Numbered from the stretch's first letter, positions 27,268-37,269 are shown. The stretch: DNA of 64,000 nt from an uncultured bacterium (GCA_949297765.1 CASFTV010000004.1:1-64000), one strand, 5' to 3'. A program made the numbers and translations. Notes: generated from the letters alone by a model not told the origin.

Positions 27268-27342
27268 CATTAGTTCAGTAGTTTTTATAAAAACGCATCA
27301 CTGCGCCCAAAAGCAAACGTTTTAATGAAAGGTGGATCAGAT

Positions 27343-28665
27343 ATGTCTGCGGACTCTTTGAAAAGCGCGATTCAGACCGAATACCAGGAAACCGCTCCCT
27401 GCACTCAGGACGTCACTGTGAACATCCCGGCTCCCGAAGTGGAAAAGGCATTCAACGACATTGTGAAGGAAGTCTCCCGGGAAGTGCAGATCCAGGGCTT
27501 CCGCAAAGGCAAAGTCCCGACCGCCATCATCAAGGCACGGTTTGCCAAAAACATCGTCGAGGACACCGCAAAGCAGCTCCAGAACGCCGCCATTGAAAAA
27601 ATCCAGGGCGAGCGCGAACTTGTCGCCGTCACCGCTCTCGACGACGGGAAGAAAATGCCCGAAGCCAAGCAGGACTACTCCTTCAAGCTCACCATCGAAG
27701 TCGCTCCCGAGATCCAGCTGCCGGACTACAAAAAACTCTCCATCGAAGTCCCCCGGGGCGAGGATCCTGAAAAAATGGTGGAGGAGCGCATTGCAAACCT
27801 CAAGGACATCTATGCGGACGATGTGAAGGTCGATACGGAATCCGTCAGCGGCGACATGCTCAAGGTCTCCTATGAGACCGACTTCGTCCCCGCGGAGGAC
27901 GCTGCGCCCTCCCTTAAACGCATGGCGAAAGCCGATGAAGCGTGGATCTGGCTCCATGATCCGGAATACGTTCCCGGCGCAAATGCCGCCCTGACCGGAG
28001 CAAAAGCCGGCGAAACCAAAGAGTTCACCGCCGTCTTCCCCGCCGACTGGCGCGAATCCGGTCTGGCCGGAAAAACCGTCAAATACACGGTGAAGATCAA
28101 CGAAATCCAGCGCAAGAAACCCATTACCAACAACGCCGTGCTCGCGGAAAAACTGCACATGGACTCCTTTGACAAACTCAAGGAGGAGATCCGCAAGTCC
28201 ATCGACGCGAAAATCGAAAACGACCGTAAAAATGCCGCACGGGAAAAGGTTCTTGATCTCCTGATGGAGGAGGTCGGGGAAATTCCGCTGCCGAAGAGCA
28301 TCCTCGACGGAGAAACCGAACGCGAATTCACGAAAATCGCCAATCAGACGGTCCGCAGCGAAGCCGATGTCGAAAAGTTCAAGGCGGAAAAGGAGAAACA
28401 TCTGGCGGACGCAAAGAAAGAGGCTGAAAAGAGCCTGAAGCGCTTCTTCGTCATCAAAAAGATTGCGGGCGCGGAAAAGCTCGAAGTCTCCAGAGAGGAG
28501 TTCGACACCCAGATCAAGCAGATGAGCTCCTATTTCGGCTACAAGGAAAAAGATATGCTGAACGCGATCCGGCGCAACGGAGCGATCGGAGAAATCCATG
28601 CGGATCTTCTGACCGGAAAAGTGCTTGACCACATCGTCTCCACGGCCGACATCAAGGAAGTCTGA
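27343..28665 (+). CDS. tig: Trigger factor (ribosome-bound peptidyl-prolyl isomerase chaperone)
   Basis: 440 aa, normal length. The N-terminal ribosome-docking motif appears as [20 protein letters not shown] (compare family GFRxGKxP). A degenerate FKBP-type PPIase domain follows in the middle ([28 protein letters not shown]), and the long helical C-terminal arms carry the chaperone activity. Start at the second ATG (27343), preceded by AAGGTGG; the first, at 27325, has no ribosome site. First gene of the conserved tig-clpP-clpX order. Confidence 0.95.
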   Translation: MSADSLKSAIQTEYQETAPCTQDVTVNIPAPEVEKAFNDIVKEVSREVQIQGFRKGKVPTAIIKARFAKNIVEDTAKQLQNAAIEKIQGERELVAVTALDDGKKMPEAKQDYSFKLTIEVAPEIQLPDYKKLSIEVPRGEDPEKMVEERIANLKDIYADDVKVDTESVSGDMLKVSYETDFVPAEDAAPSLKRMAKADEAWIWLHDPEYVPGANAALTGAKAGETKEFTAVFPADWRESGLAGKTVKYTVKINEIQRKKPITNNAVLAEKLHMDSFDKLKEEIRKSIDAKIENDRKNAAREKVLDLLMEEVGEIPLPKSILDGETEREFTKIANQTVRSEADVEKFKAEKEKHLADAKKEAEKSLKRFFVIKKIAGAEKLEVSREEFDTQIKQMSSYFGYKEKDMLNAIRRNGAIGEIHADLLTGKVLDHIVSTADIKEV

Positions 28666-28697
28666 CTCCGCTCAAACAACACCATTCAAGGGAAGGA

Positions 28698-29306
28698 ATG
28701 AACCGCATGATCAAGAATTCTATGCTTGTGCCCATGGTGGTCGAACAGACCGGCCAGGGAGAGCGCGGATATGATATCTACTCCCGGCTGCTGAAGGACC
28801 GGATCATCTTTCTCGGAACGCCGATCGACGATGTCGTGGCGAACCTGATTGTTGCGGAACTGCTCTACCTTCAGTCGGAAGACCCGAAAAAAGACATCGA
28901 CCTCTATATCAACAGTCCGGGCGGAGTCATCACGTCCGGGCTGGCGATTCTCGACTGCATGAAGGTCATCTCCTGCGATGTGAAGACCTACTGCGTCGGA
29001 CAGGCGGCAAGCATGGCCGCGGTCCTGCTCTGCGCGGGAACCAAAGGGAAACGCTTTGCGCTTCCGAACGCACGGGTCATGATCCATCAGCCGCGCGGAG
29101 GTTCCGAGGGAACCGCCGCCGACATCGACATCCAGGCAAAGGAAATTCTCGCGATGCGGACCAAGCTCAATCAGATCATCGCATCCGCAACCGGACAGAC
29201 CGTGCAGAAGGTCTCAAGAGATACGGACCGCGACTATTTCATGTCCGCCGAGGAAGCGCTGAAATACGGAATCATCGACAGCATCATTCCGCACCGCACA
29301 GTCTGA
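28698..29306 (+). CDS. clpP: ATP-dependent Clp protease proteolytic subunit ClpP
   Basis: 202 aa. The serine-protease triad is visible: Ser105 in [11 protein letters not shown], His130 in MIHQPRGG and Asp179 in DTDRDYFMS. The [11 protein letters not shown] oxyanion segment is intact. It forms the barrel that degrades substrates unfolded by ClpX. GGGAAGGA upstream of the ATG; 32 bases after tig and 10 bases before clpX. Confidence 0.97.
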   Translation: MNRMIKNSMLVPMVVEQTGQGERGYDIYSRLLKDRIIFLGTPIDDVVANLIVAELLYLQSEDPKKDIDLYINSPGGVITSGLAILDCMKVISCDVKTYCVGQAASMAAVLLCAGTKGKRFALPNARVMIHQPRGGSEGTAADIDIQAKEILAMRTKLNQIIASATGQTVQKVSRDTDRDYFMSAEEALKYGIIDSIIPHRTV

Positions 29307-29316
29307 GAGGCCGCGA

Positions 29317-30618
29317 ATGGGAAAAGATCAATTCCGAAACGACGTTCCCCGCTGCTCGTTCTGCGGACGCACCGCGAATGAACCGGGAATCGGACAGATC
29401 ATCTCCAGTCCGCTCGGTGCGGCGATCTGCTCCGACTGCGTCAAGACCTGCGAGGAACTGCTGAACCCGGAACGGAAAAAGCCTTCCGCCCGCGATGGTC
29501 AGGCAAAAGATCCGGTCGCGGCTCTCAAAGTTCCAAAACCGGCGGAAATCAAGTCGGAACTGGACAAATTCGTCGTGGGGCAGGAAGATGCAAAAAAGAT
29601 TCTCTCCGTCGCGGTCCACAACCACTATAAACGCCTCCAGACGCGGGATGGAAACGCGGATGACGGGGTGGAAATCGAAAAAAGCAACGTTCTTCTGATC
29701 GGACCGACCGGAAGCGGGAAAACCCTGCTCGCCCGGACAATGGCAAAAATGCTCGACGTTCCGTTCTGCATCGCCGATGCAACCACGCTGACAGAAGCCG
29801 GTTATGTGGGCGAAGATGTGGAAAACATCATTCTCCGCCTGCTCCAGGCGGCGGAATTCGATGTGGCGCGCGCACAGATCGGAATCATCTATGTGGATGA
29901 GATCGACAAAATCGCGAAGAAGAGCGAAAATGTCTCCATCACACGCGACGTTTCCGGAGAAGGCGTCCAGCAGGCGCTGCTGAAGATTCTCGAAGGGACG
30001 GTTGCCAACGTTCCCCCGAAGGGCGGACGCAAGCATCCGAATCAGGAATATATTCAGGTGGATACCACCAACATCCTCTTCATCTGCGGAGGGGCGTTTG
30101 TCGGACTGGACAAGATCATTCAGCGGCGAATCGGCAAACGGGTGCTGGGATTCCACCGTCAGCAGTCGGATCTCCAGCAGGATCTTGAGCTGGACAGCTC
30201 CAAGGCGCTCTCCCATACGGAGCCGGAGGATCTGGTCCGCTACGGAATTATTCCGGAATTTATCGGACGGCTGCCGGTGGTAACGGCGCTCCGTCCGCTG
30301 TCGAAAGAGGATCTGATGAAGATTCTCGTCGAACCGAAAAACGCGATCACCCGCCAGTACGAGAAACTGCTGGCGATGGAAGGGGTGAAACTGGTCTTCG
30401 AAAAAGAGGCGCTGGAAGCCATCGCGGAAAAGGCATGCGAGAAAGGAACCGGAGCCCGCGGACTGCGCTCCATCATTGAATCGCTGATGCTGGATCTGAT
30501 GTTTGAACTACCTTCGCGCAACGACGTGGAAAGCTGCATCATCACGCGCAAAACCGTCGAAACCGGCGTACCGGAACTGGTCAAGCGCAAGACGAAACTT
30601 TCCAGAAAAAGCGTCTGA
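29317..30618 (+). CDS. clpX: ATP-dependent Clp protease ATP-binding subunit ClpX
   Basis: 433 aa AAA+ unfoldase. The N-terminal zinc-binding domain (CSFCGR ... CSDCVKTC) recruits substrates and adaptors. Walker A GPTGSGKT (~130), Walker [11 protein letters not shown] and sensor motifs follow. The IGF-type ClpP-docking loop region falls within [13 protein letters not shown], and the C-terminal [10 protein letters not shown] is typical. Partner ClpP is encoded immediately upstream. Confidence 0.97.
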   Translation: MGKDQFRNDVPRCSFCGRTANEPGIGQIISSPLGAAICSDCVKTCEELLNPERKKPSARDGQAKDPVAALKVPKPAEIKSELDKFVVGQEDAKKILSVAVHNHYKRLQTRDGNADDGVEIEKSNVLLIGPTGSGKTLLARTMAKMLDVPFCIADATTLTEAGYVGEDVENIILRLLQAAEFDVARAQIGIIYVDEIDKIAKKSENVSITRDVSGEGVQQALLKILEGTVANVPPKGGRKHPNQEYIQVDTTNILFICGGAFVGLDKIIQRRIGKRVLGFHRQQSDLQQDLELDSSKALSHTEPEDLVRYGIIPEFIGRLPVVTALRPLSKEDLMKILVEPKNAITRQYEKLLAMEGVKLVFEKEALEAIAEKACEKGTGARGLRSIIESLMLDLMFELPSRNDVESCIITRKTVETGVPELVKRKTKLSRKSV

Positions 30619-30670
30619 TTCCGGGCGCGGCCCGCAGGACCGCGCTTCCCAATCCATCAGGATGAAATCT

Positions 30671-31810
30671 ATGGAAAACAACGTTGAGATTCGAAAAAAG
30701 CTGGTACAGTCCTGCAAACGCATTGTGATCAAAGCCGGAACCCGTCTGCTGACGGATGCGGAGGCGCTGGCGCTTCTGATCCGTCAGATCAAAACCGTGC
30801 GCGATTCGGGCATTCAGGTTCTGCTGGTCTCCTCGGGAGCGGTCGGGACCGGAATGCGGACGCTCGGACTGAAGAAACGTCCCCGCAAACTTTCCGAGGT
30901 GCAGGCGCTGGCCGCCATCGGACAGATCCGCCTGATGTCCGTTTATGAAACGGAATGTGAAAAACTCGGATTTCACGCGGCGCAGATTTTGCTCACGGCG
31001 GACGATCTCCGCTCCCGGGAACGGCATCTGAACGCGCTCAACTGCATCGAAACCCTGCTGGCGCAGGACATTCTGCCGATCATCAACGAAAATGACCCGA
31101 TCTCCGTGGACGAGCTCAAATTCGGCGACAACGATATTCTCGCGGCGCTGCTGGCGTCCATGACGCGATCGGATCTGGCGATCATCCTGACAACGGTGGA
31201 CGGACTGATGCGTCCGAATCCGGACGGAAGCCTCGGCGACCGCATTTCGGTCGTCCACGGCGTAACCGACGAACAGAGAGACATGGCGAACGGAACCGAT
31301 GATGCCAGCATGTCGATCGGCGGCATGAAATCGAAACTGCGCTGTGCGGAAATTCTGAATTCGGCGGGAGAATGTCTCTGGATTGCGTCAGGCAAAGACC
31401 CGCATGTGATCGAAAAGATCTTCAACGCGGAGGATATCGGAACCGTTTTCATTCCGCGCCACCGCACGAAAGTGGAGTCGCGCAAACGCTGGATCGCCAC
31501 GTTTGCGAAAACCTCCGGAAAACTGATTATTGATTCGGGCGCAGTCCGGGCGCTGGAGACCCACGGAAGCAGTCTGCTGCCGGCAGGAGTGAAATTCGTG
31601 CAGGGGACCTTCAAACGGGGAAGCGTCGTGGAAATCTGCGCCCTTGACGGAGAGACGATCGCCAAAGGACTGGTCAACTTCAGCTCGGAAGAGTGCATGA
31701 AGCTGACCGGATGCCAAAGCTCGAAAATTCACGACATTCTCCGCTGTGACGCCGACCACGAGATCATCCACCGCAACAACATGGCGATTCTCAAGGACGC
31801 GGACGAATAA
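30671..31810 (+). CDS. proB: Glutamate 5-kinase ProB
   Basis: 379 aa, first enzyme of proline synthesis (glutamate to gamma-glutamyl phosphate). The amino acid kinase domain shows RIVIKAGTRLL, VLLVSSGAVGTGM, INENDPISVDELKFGDND and the ATP-site TTVDGLM. A PUA domain occupies the last ~80 residues (GSSLLPAGVKFVQGTFKRGSVVEI). I start at 30671 (CAGGA 8 bases upstream) rather than earlier in-frame codons within clpX. No proA nearby; it sits in the clp operon, 3 bases before miaB. Confidence 0.94.
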   Translation: MENNVEIRKKLVQSCKRIVIKAGTRLLTDAEALALLIRQIKTVRDSGIQVLLVSSGAVGTGMRTLGLKKRPRKLSEVQALAAIGQIRLMSVYETECEKLGFHAAQILLTADDLRSRERHLNALNCIETLLAQDILPIINENDPISVDELKFGDNDILAALLASMTRSDLAIILTTVDGLMRPNPDGSLGDRISVVHGVTDEQRDMANGTDDASMSIGGMKSKLRCAEILNSAGECLWIASGKDPHVIEKIFNAEDIGTVFIPRHRTKVESRKRWIATFAKTSGKLIIDSGAVRALETHGSSLLPAGVKFVQGTFKRGSVVEICALDGETIAKGLVNFSSEECMKLTGCQSSKIHDILRCDADHEIIHRNNMAILKDADE

Positions 31811-31813
31811 TCC

Positions 31814-33139
31814 ATGAAGATCTACATCAAGACCTACGGCTGCCAGATGAACGAACGCGACAGCGACGCAGCCGCCGCCATGCTCGCCGCGGACGGACAT
31901 ACGATCGTCTCATCGGAAGAGCAGGCGGATCTGATTCTTCTCAACACCTGCAGCGTGCGCGATCAGGCGGAGCGGAAAGCCGTGGGCAAGCTGGGCATTC
32001 TCAAGCGTCTGAAGGAGGAGCATCCGCATCTCCTGTTCGGGATCATGGGCTGCATGGCGCAGAGATGCGGAGAGGAACTGCTGAAGACGATTCCGCATTT
32101 GAATTTTGCGGTCGGGACCGACCGGATCCACGAACTTCCGGAGATTGTCGCCTCCCTCCCCTCCCCCCGCAGAATCGCGGCGACCGGGCACGACAATCTG
32201 AATGACGTGGATGGAATCGACGCTCATCTCCGCCGCGGCTTTTCCGACTTCATCACCATCATGCGCGGATGCAACCGGTTCTGTTCCTACTGCATTGTCC
32301 CGTACGTCCGGGGACGCGAGCGGAGCCGTTCGCCGGAGAGCATTCTGGAAGAGGCGCGCAAGCTGGCGGATGACGGCGTGAAGGAAATCATGCTTCTCGG
32401 ACAGAACGTCGCCGCCTACGGAATCGACGGGATTCATTTTCCCGAAACGTTCTCTCCGTTCGCCGATCTTCTGGAATCTCTTGCGGAAATCGACGGCATC
32501 AAACGGATTCGTTTCACCTCGCCGCATCCGGCCTTTTTCAACACCCGGCTGATCGACGCGATTGCCGGAACGCCGAAGGTCTGCAAGAGCATCCATCTTC
32601 CGCTGCAGTCGGGGTCCGACCGGATTCTCAAAGCGATGAACCGCCCCTACACGGCGGAACAGTATCTCCGTATCGTGGATTCCCTGAAAGAAAAATGCGG
32701 AGAGATCGCCTTCTCCACCGACATCATCGTCGGCTTCCCCGGAGAAACCGACGCCGATTTCGAAGCAACGCGTACGATCCTGAACCGGGTCGCTTATGAC
32801 AACGCGTTTATTTTCAAATACTCTCCTCGTCAGGGAACCAGAGCCGCGGAACAGATGGCCGACGATATTCCGCAGAGTATCAAGGAAGAACGCAACCAGA
32901 TTCTGCTGAAGGATCTTTCCCTCTGTTCCGAACGGGCGAACCTTTCGTTTGTCGGACGCACCGTCGAAGTGCTGGCGGAAGGGATCAGCAAGCGCAACAC
33001 CGCCCGCTGGTGCGGACGCTCCGATCTCAACAAACTGGTGGTCTTCGAACCCGATGCTCAGATCCGTCCTGGAGACCTTGCGCCGGTCCGGATCGAGCGT
33101 GCATCGGCAATGACCCTTTTCGGAACGCTGGTCCGCTGA
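31814..33139 (+). CDS. miaB: tRNA-2-methylthio-N6-dimethylallyladenosine synthase MiaB
   Basis: 441 aa radical SAM methylthiotransferase modifying A37 of tRNAs reading UNN codons. The N-terminal UPF0004 domain begins IKTYGCQMNERDS (Cys10), with further cluster cysteines in LNTCSVRDQAE and GCMAQRCGEE. The radical SAM CxxxCxxC is MRGCNRFCSYCIVPYVRGRERSR. A C-terminal TRAM domain is present (SFVGRTVEVLAEG). The CQMN and RGRERSR signatures favour MiaB over RimO or MtaB. Last gene of the tig operon; a terminator follows. Confidence 0.95.
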   Translation: MKIYIKTYGCQMNERDSDAAAAMLAADGHTIVSSEEQADLILLNTCSVRDQAERKAVGKLGILKRLKEEHPHLLFGIMGCMAQRCGEELLKTIPHLNFAVGTDRIHELPEIVASLPSPRRIAATGHDNLNDVDGIDAHLRRGFSDFITIMRGCNRFCSYCIVPYVRGRERSRSPESILEEARKLADDGVKEIMLLGQNVAAYGIDGIHFPETFSPFADLLESLAEIDGIKRIRFTSPHPAFFNTRLIDAIAGTPKVCKSIHLPLQSGSDRILKAMNRPYTAEQYLRIVDSLKEKCGEIAFSTDIIVGFPGETDADFEATRTILNRVAYDNAFIFKYSPRQGTRAAEQMADDIPQSIKEERNQILLKDLSLCSERANLSFVGRTVEVLAEGISKRNTARWCGRSDLNKLVVFEPDAQIRPGDLAPVRIERASAMTLFGTLVR

Positions 33140-33157
33140 TCCACCCTTCTGCCTCTC

Positions 33158-33192
33158 CTCCTGAAAAACAGCTTCATAGGAGCAGATTTTTT
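33158..33192 (+). terminator. Terminator after miaB
   Basis: Stem CTCCT-GAA (33158-33165) with TTC-AT-AGGAG (33173-33182), containing a 2-base bulge and a 7-base loop. CAGA and six T follow. Confidence 0.6.
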
Positions 33193-33212
33193 AGCATTTT
33201 TCATTTTCATTG

Positions 33213-33241
33213 TTGAAATTTATTTTTATCTGTGATATTTT
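33213..33241 (+). promoter_or_regulatory. Promoter of the IclR-SDR-oxidoreductase operon
   Basis: -35 TTGAAA (33213-33218), 17 bp spacer, -10 TATTTT (33236-33241), 23 bases before the ATG at 33264. Confidence 0.6.
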
Positions 33242-33263
33242 TAAAGAGAAGGAGACCGAAGAG

Positions 33264-34037
33264 ATGAAAGAGACAGCCTCATCGAAACATTTGTACCGTG
33301 TTCCCGCGCTGGAGCGGGGAATCCGGATTCTGGAACTGCTCTCGCGTCATCCGGAAGGGCTTCTGATGACGGAGATGGGAGGACTCGCCCTTCCGCCGGC
33401 AAGCCTCTACCGGATGCTAACCACGCTTGTTGAACTGGGATATGTGATCCGGGACGGGAACGACCGCTACCATACCGGGAGAAAACTTCTGGCACTCGGA
33501 TTCCGCGGAGCGGACGAATCGTCGCTTCTGGAGAAGGCGCTCGGACCGATGCGCGGGCTGCGCAACTGGACGGGAGAGACCGTCATGCTCGGTGCGCTGC
33601 ATGGAGAGGAAGGGGTGGTCATCGGCTCGGTGATGTCGGATCAGGCGGTCTGCGTCTCGGTCCGGATCGGGCATCACTATCCGCTCCACACGGCGGCTCC
33701 GGCGAAGGCGATGCTGGCGTTTCTCCCCGACCGCGAACGGAAGGAACTTCTCTCCGGGATCGTCTACACGAAATTCACGGAACGGACCGTCCGCGACGCG
33801 GAAGATCTGGAACGGGAACTTGCGGAGGTCCGGCGGACAGGGATCGCCTACGACCGCGGGGAGGAACTCCCGGAGCTGCGATGCGCCGGAGCGCCGATCC
33901 GGAGCGCCAGCGGATATCCGGTTGCGGCACTCTGGATCGGCGGACCGGAGTCGCGGCTGGATGAAAAAACGCTCCGGAAACGGGGAAGAGAGGTCGCGGA
34001 AACGGCGCAGGAAATCCAATCCTTCATTCTTCAATAA
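33264..34037 (+). CDS. IclR family transcriptional regulator
   Basis: 257 aa. The winged HTH comes first (VPALERGIRILELLSRHPEG; LALPPASLYRMLTTLVELGYV) and then an effector-binding GAF-like domain (LHTAAPAKAMLAFLPD; GIAYDRGEELPELRCAGAPI). Start at 33264 with AAGGAG 9 bases upstream; the frame extends to 33210 without support. First gene of an operon with an SDR dehydrogenase (19-base gap) and an FAD oxidoreductase, so it probably responds to the compound they oxidise. Confidence 0.92.
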   Translation: MKETASSKHLYRVPALERGIRILELLSRHPEGLLMTEMGGLALPPASLYRMLTTLVELGYVIRDGNDRYHTGRKLLALGFRGADESSLLEKALGPMRGLRNWTGETVMLGALHGEEGVVIGSVMSDQAVCVSVRIGHHYPLHTAAPAKAMLAFLPDRERKELLSGIVYTKFTERTVRDAEDLERELAEVRRTGIAYDRGEELPELRCAGAPIRSASGYPVAALWIGGPESRLDEKTLRKRGREVAETAQEIQSFILQ

Positions 34038-34056
34038 TGCAAAAAGGAGAAAATTC

Positions 34057-34776
34057 ATGAATCTCAAGGGAGCAAACGTTCTTGTAACGGGAGGATCCGA
34101 CGGATACGGACGCGGAATTGCGAAATCGTTCCGGGATGCGGGCGCGGAAGTCTGGATCACCGGACGGAATGCGGAAAAACTGGAACGGACCGCACGGGAA
34201 CTCGGAGTCCGGGCGATTCAGGCGGACGCATCCTCCGGAAGCGACTGGGACCGCGTCATGAAGGAGGTCGGCGAACTCGACATCCTGATCAACAACGCAG
34301 GCTTCGGCGGGAAAATCCGGCCGGTCGCCGAACAGGAGGACGAGGACATCTTCCGCACGATCAGCACGAATCTGACCGGAGCGATTCTCGGCTGCCGGCG
34401 GGCGGGCGCGGTGATGGCGCGGCGGAGACGGGGGATGATCGTCAATATCTCGAGTGTCTGTGCGCTGTATGCGTGGCCGGGCTGGAGTGTTTACACGGCG
34501 GCAAAGGCGGGACTGTCGAAATTCAGTCACGGGCTGTATACGGAACTTCGTCCGTTCGGTGTGCGGGTTGTCTGCGTGACGCCGTCGTGGGGACGGACAG
34601 GATTCAATCAGGCGGCGGAAATCCGGGGCGCTTCGGAAGATCCCGAACTTGCGGCGCAATGCATCGCTCCGGAGGAACTCGGAGCAATGATCCGCTTCCT
34701 GGCGGAGCAGCCGGATCACCTGGCAGTTCCCGACATCACCGTTCAGCCGATGATTCAGGACATCTCGCCGATGTAA
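34057..34776 (+). CDS. Short-chain dehydrogenase/reductase (SDR)
   Basis: 239 aa classical SDR. NAD(P)-binding TGGSDGYGRGIA follows the first strand, the structural NNAG is in ILINNAGFGG, and the catalytic Ser is in IVNISSV, with YxxxK as YTAAK. ITGRN after the second strand, with Arg, suggests NADP(H). Start at 34057 with AAGGAG. Middle gene of the IclR operon; probably oxidises or reduces a sugar-derived alcohol or ketone, but the substrate is not evident. Confidence 0.92.
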   Translation: MNLKGANVLVTGGSDGYGRGIAKSFRDAGAEVWITGRNAEKLERTARELGVRAIQADASSGSDWDRVMKEVGELDILINNAGFGGKIRPVAEQEDEDIFRTISTNLTGAILGCRRAGAVMARRRRGMIVNISSVCALYAWPGWSVYTAAKAGLSKFSHGLYTELRPFGVRVVCVTPSWGRTGFNQAAEIRGASEDPELAAQCIAPEELGAMIRFLAEQPDHLAVPDITVQPMIQDISPM

Positions 34777-34814
34777 AAATTTCTGTCCGGAAAAACAAAA
34801 AGGGAGCTGAAAAG

Positions 34815-36740
34815 ATGAACAGTCTGTTTCTGGAAGCCGAATCGTTTCAGAAGCGGGGCGGCTGGGTGGCGGATCCCTCCGCAATGGAAGAGATGGGGTC
34901 GGCGTATCTGATGGCGCACGGAGCGGGAATCCCGGTTGCCGATGCGGAAACGGAAATCGAGATTCCTGAATCCGGCGAATACCATGTCTGGGCGCGGACG
35001 CGCAACTGGACCGCTGTCTGGAAGCGCGGCACTCCGGCGGGACGCTTCACCGTCCGGATCAGCGGATTCGAGCTGCCGGAAATCCTCGGGACCAACGGAG
35101 AAAAATGGGCGTGGCAGAAAGCGGGAATGCTCCGGCTTTCCGCGGGAATTCACACCATTGCGCTGCACGACCTTACCGGATTCAACGCCCGATGCGATGC
35201 CCTCTACCTTTCCTCCGACCCGGAAGATGTTCCGCCGGACGGCGGTCGTGAACTGGAAGAATTCCGGAGGAAACAATCCGGGATCCCCATTTCGGACGAT
35301 CCGCAGGAATACGATCTGATCGTCATCGGAGGAGGGATTGCCGGAACGGTCACGGCGCTTGCCGCGGCTCGTCTGGGACTCAGAAGCCTTCTGCTGCAGG
35401 ACCGGTCCGTCCTCGGAGGCTGCAACAGTTCGGAGATCCGTGTTCCGCTCGGCGGATGCACGCACATCGGGCCGTATCCGAATCTCGGCAACACGGTCCG
35501 GGAGATCGCTCCGGTTTATCTGACGCCCGGAGCAAAGCCGGGCGCATGGTACGAGGACACCCGGAAGGAAAATGCGTTCCGGGCGGACTGCGCGGGAAAA
35601 GCGGAACTGCGCCTCAACGAACGGGTGACGGAGGTCGAAACCGATCCGGAAGATCCGACCCGGATCCGGGCGGTCGTCACCCGGCATACGCTGACGGGAA
35701 AGGAGACCCGTTACCGCGGACGCCTCTTCTCCGACTGTTCCGGAGACGGAAGTGTCGCGCTTCGGGCGGGCGCCCGATATCTTTACGGCACCGAAAGCAG
35801 ACAGATGTTTGATGAATCGCTCGGCGCGGAGGAGTCGTCGAACGAAGTGATGGGCCTCTCCCTGCTCTGGACCAGCTCTGAGGAAGACCGGCCGGTCCCC
35901 TTCCCCGATATCGACTGGGGAATCCGCATCACCGAAGAAACCTGCCGGCCCGTCACCGAAGGAGACTGGGAAAATGAAAGCGGCCAGTACCGCAATCAGG
36001 CGGAGGAGATCGAATACATCCGGGACTACGCCCTGATGACCACGTTTGCCAACTGGTCCTTCCTGAAGAATCACTTCTCCCGGAAGGCGGAATGGGCAAA
36101 CCGGAAGATCGACTGGATTTCCTCCTGCGGCGGAAAACGCGAAAGCCGCCGCTTCCTCGGCGACTACATCATGACCCAGAAGGATATCGAAGAGGAAAGA
36201 CCCGTCGATGACGGAACCGCCTCCATCTCCTGGTCGATTGATCTGCACTATCCCGAGCCGGAAAATAAACGGTCGTTTGCGGAACCGTTCCGCTCCTGCG
36301 CCTATCACCGGTCCATTCCGGCGTTCCGTCCGGTGCCGTACCGGTGTCTGTATTCACGGGATGTAAAGAATCTGTTTCTCGGAGGGCGGCTCATCAGTCT
36401 TTCGCATGTTGCGTTTTCCGCGGCGCGCGTGATGCGCACGCTGGGCATGCTCGGGGAAGTCGTCGCAATGGCGGCAAAAATCTGCGTGGAACAGGATGCC
36501 CTGCCGCGCGGAGTGTATGAAAACCATCTGGAAAAACTGAAGGAAAAGATGCGCGCGGGAATTCCAACGCCGGAACAATTTGCCTGTCCATCGGTCGGCC
36601 GCTGGGAGTCGTATCATTTCAAGGATCTCGGCTATTTCCATTACGACGAAAACATGCAGTGCTACGGTCTGAATGAAAAAACACGGGAGGCCATCCGGTC
36701 TCTGAACCGGGAACATCTGTTTGGGCATACCGGAAAGTAG
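34815..36740 (+). CDS. FAD-dependent oxidoreductase with N-terminal carbohydrate-binding-like domain
   Basis: 641 aa. Residues 1-135 form a beta-sandwich-like domain opening LFLEAESFQKRGGWVAD, with GEYHVWARTRNW and GIHTIALHDLTGF, as in CBM35/CBM6-type or DUF5077-like modules. A linker leads to the FAD domain at ~165 (YDLIVIGGGIAGTVTALAA; GGGIAG 172-177, then LGGCNSSEIR), of the FAD_oxidored group seen in PVC bacteria. The FAD-contact DCSGDG and late NLFLGGRLISLSHVAF segments are present. No signal peptide, so the sugar-binding-like module would be cytoplasmic. GGGAGC precedes the ATG. Third gene of the IclR operon; substrate unknown. Confidence 0.85.
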   Translation: MNSLFLEAESFQKRGGWVADPSAMEEMGSAYLMAHGAGIPVADAETEIEIPESGEYHVWARTRNWTAVWKRGTPAGRFTVRISGFELPEILGTNGEKWAWQKAGMLRLSAGIHTIALHDLTGFNARCDALYLSSDPEDVPPDGGRELEEFRRKQSGIPISDDPQEYDLIVIGGGIAGTVTALAAARLGLRSLLLQDRSVLGGCNSSEIRVPLGGCTHIGPYPNLGNTVREIAPVYLTPGAKPGAWYEDTRKENAFRADCAGKAELRLNERVTEVETDPEDPTRIRAVVTRHTLTGKETRYRGRLFSDCSGDGSVALRAGARYLYGTESRQMFDESLGAEESSNEVMGLSLLWTSSEEDRPVPFPDIDWGIRITEETCRPVTEGDWENESGQYRNQAEEIEYIRDYALMTTFANWSFLKNHFSRKAEWANRKIDWISSCGGKRESRRFLGDYIMTQKDIEEERPVDDGTASISWSIDLHYPEPENKRSFAEPFRSCAYHRSIPAFRPVPYRCLYSRDVKNLFLGGRLISLSHVAFSAARVMRTLGMLGEVVAMAAKICVEQDALPRGVYENHLEKLKEKMRAGIPTPEQFACPSVGRWESYHFKDLGYFHYDENMQCYGLNEKTREAIRSLNREHLFGHTGK

Positions 36741-36888
36741 CCGGAGTTTCTGTTCCGAAGGACGGACTCTCCGCACGGTCCGTCGGACCGCGGCGGAGGA
36801 GCCGTTCCGAACCGGGGAATGCCGAGGAATTCTCCCGGAGGAAGCTTCGCGCTCCGGAAGACCGGTTATGCGCGGAGCTCAGGCTGGA

Positions 36889-37269
36889 TCAGTGACCGCA
36901 GGAGCAGTCGTCGTGGTGGTGTTCGCCTTCGCAGGAACACTCCTCGGACGTGATCGGGGTATACCATGCGTCGATGAACTCCCCGGCTTCGACCTTCTCC
37001 ACGCCGGGCAGTTCCCGGATGAAGGCGAGGAATTTTTCCTTCCGTTCCGCCTCGTTGGTGTTGATCCGTCCCGTGACGGCGAACAGATCGCAGTGGTCGA
37101 GTTCGAAGGATCCTCCGCAGGAGATGTTGAGTTCTCCTGCCCTGTCGAGGATTTTGTCGACGAACTCATCCGCCGTTTCCGGCGTGAGCTTCGCATACGC
37201 TGCCGTGAGATTGAAGGCGAGTTCCTGGAATTCGCCGCGGCATTTTTTCTTGCGGATCCGTTTGTTCAT
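36889..37269 (-). CDS. YggL-like (DUF469) protein with Cys/His-rich tail
   Basis: 126 aa. Residues 1-105 match the YggL/DUF469 family (basic RIRKKK start, GEFQELAFNLT, then an acidic helical middle and a WY near the end of the domain); E. coli YggL binds the 50S subunit. Unlike E. coli YggL, it ends in an extension with Cys111, Cys113, His117-119, Asp120-121, Cys122, Cys124 and His126, which looks like a metal-binding tail. It follows purL by 21 bases on the same strand and is probably co-transcribed. Assignment is by pattern and moderately firm. Confidence 0.75.
   Translation of the reverse strand: MNKRIRKKKCRGEFQELAFNLTAAYAKLTPETADEFVDKILDRAGELNISCGGSFELDHCDLFAVTGRINTNEAERKEKFLAFIRELPGVEKVEAGEFIDAWYTPITSEECSCEGEHHHDDCSCGH

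Noticed and set aside
36757-36800. Possible degenerate third copy of the four-hairpin element
   Set aside because: Shares only CTCCGCACG and GGACCGCG with wrong spacing and lacks the second and fourth hairpins; too short to call.
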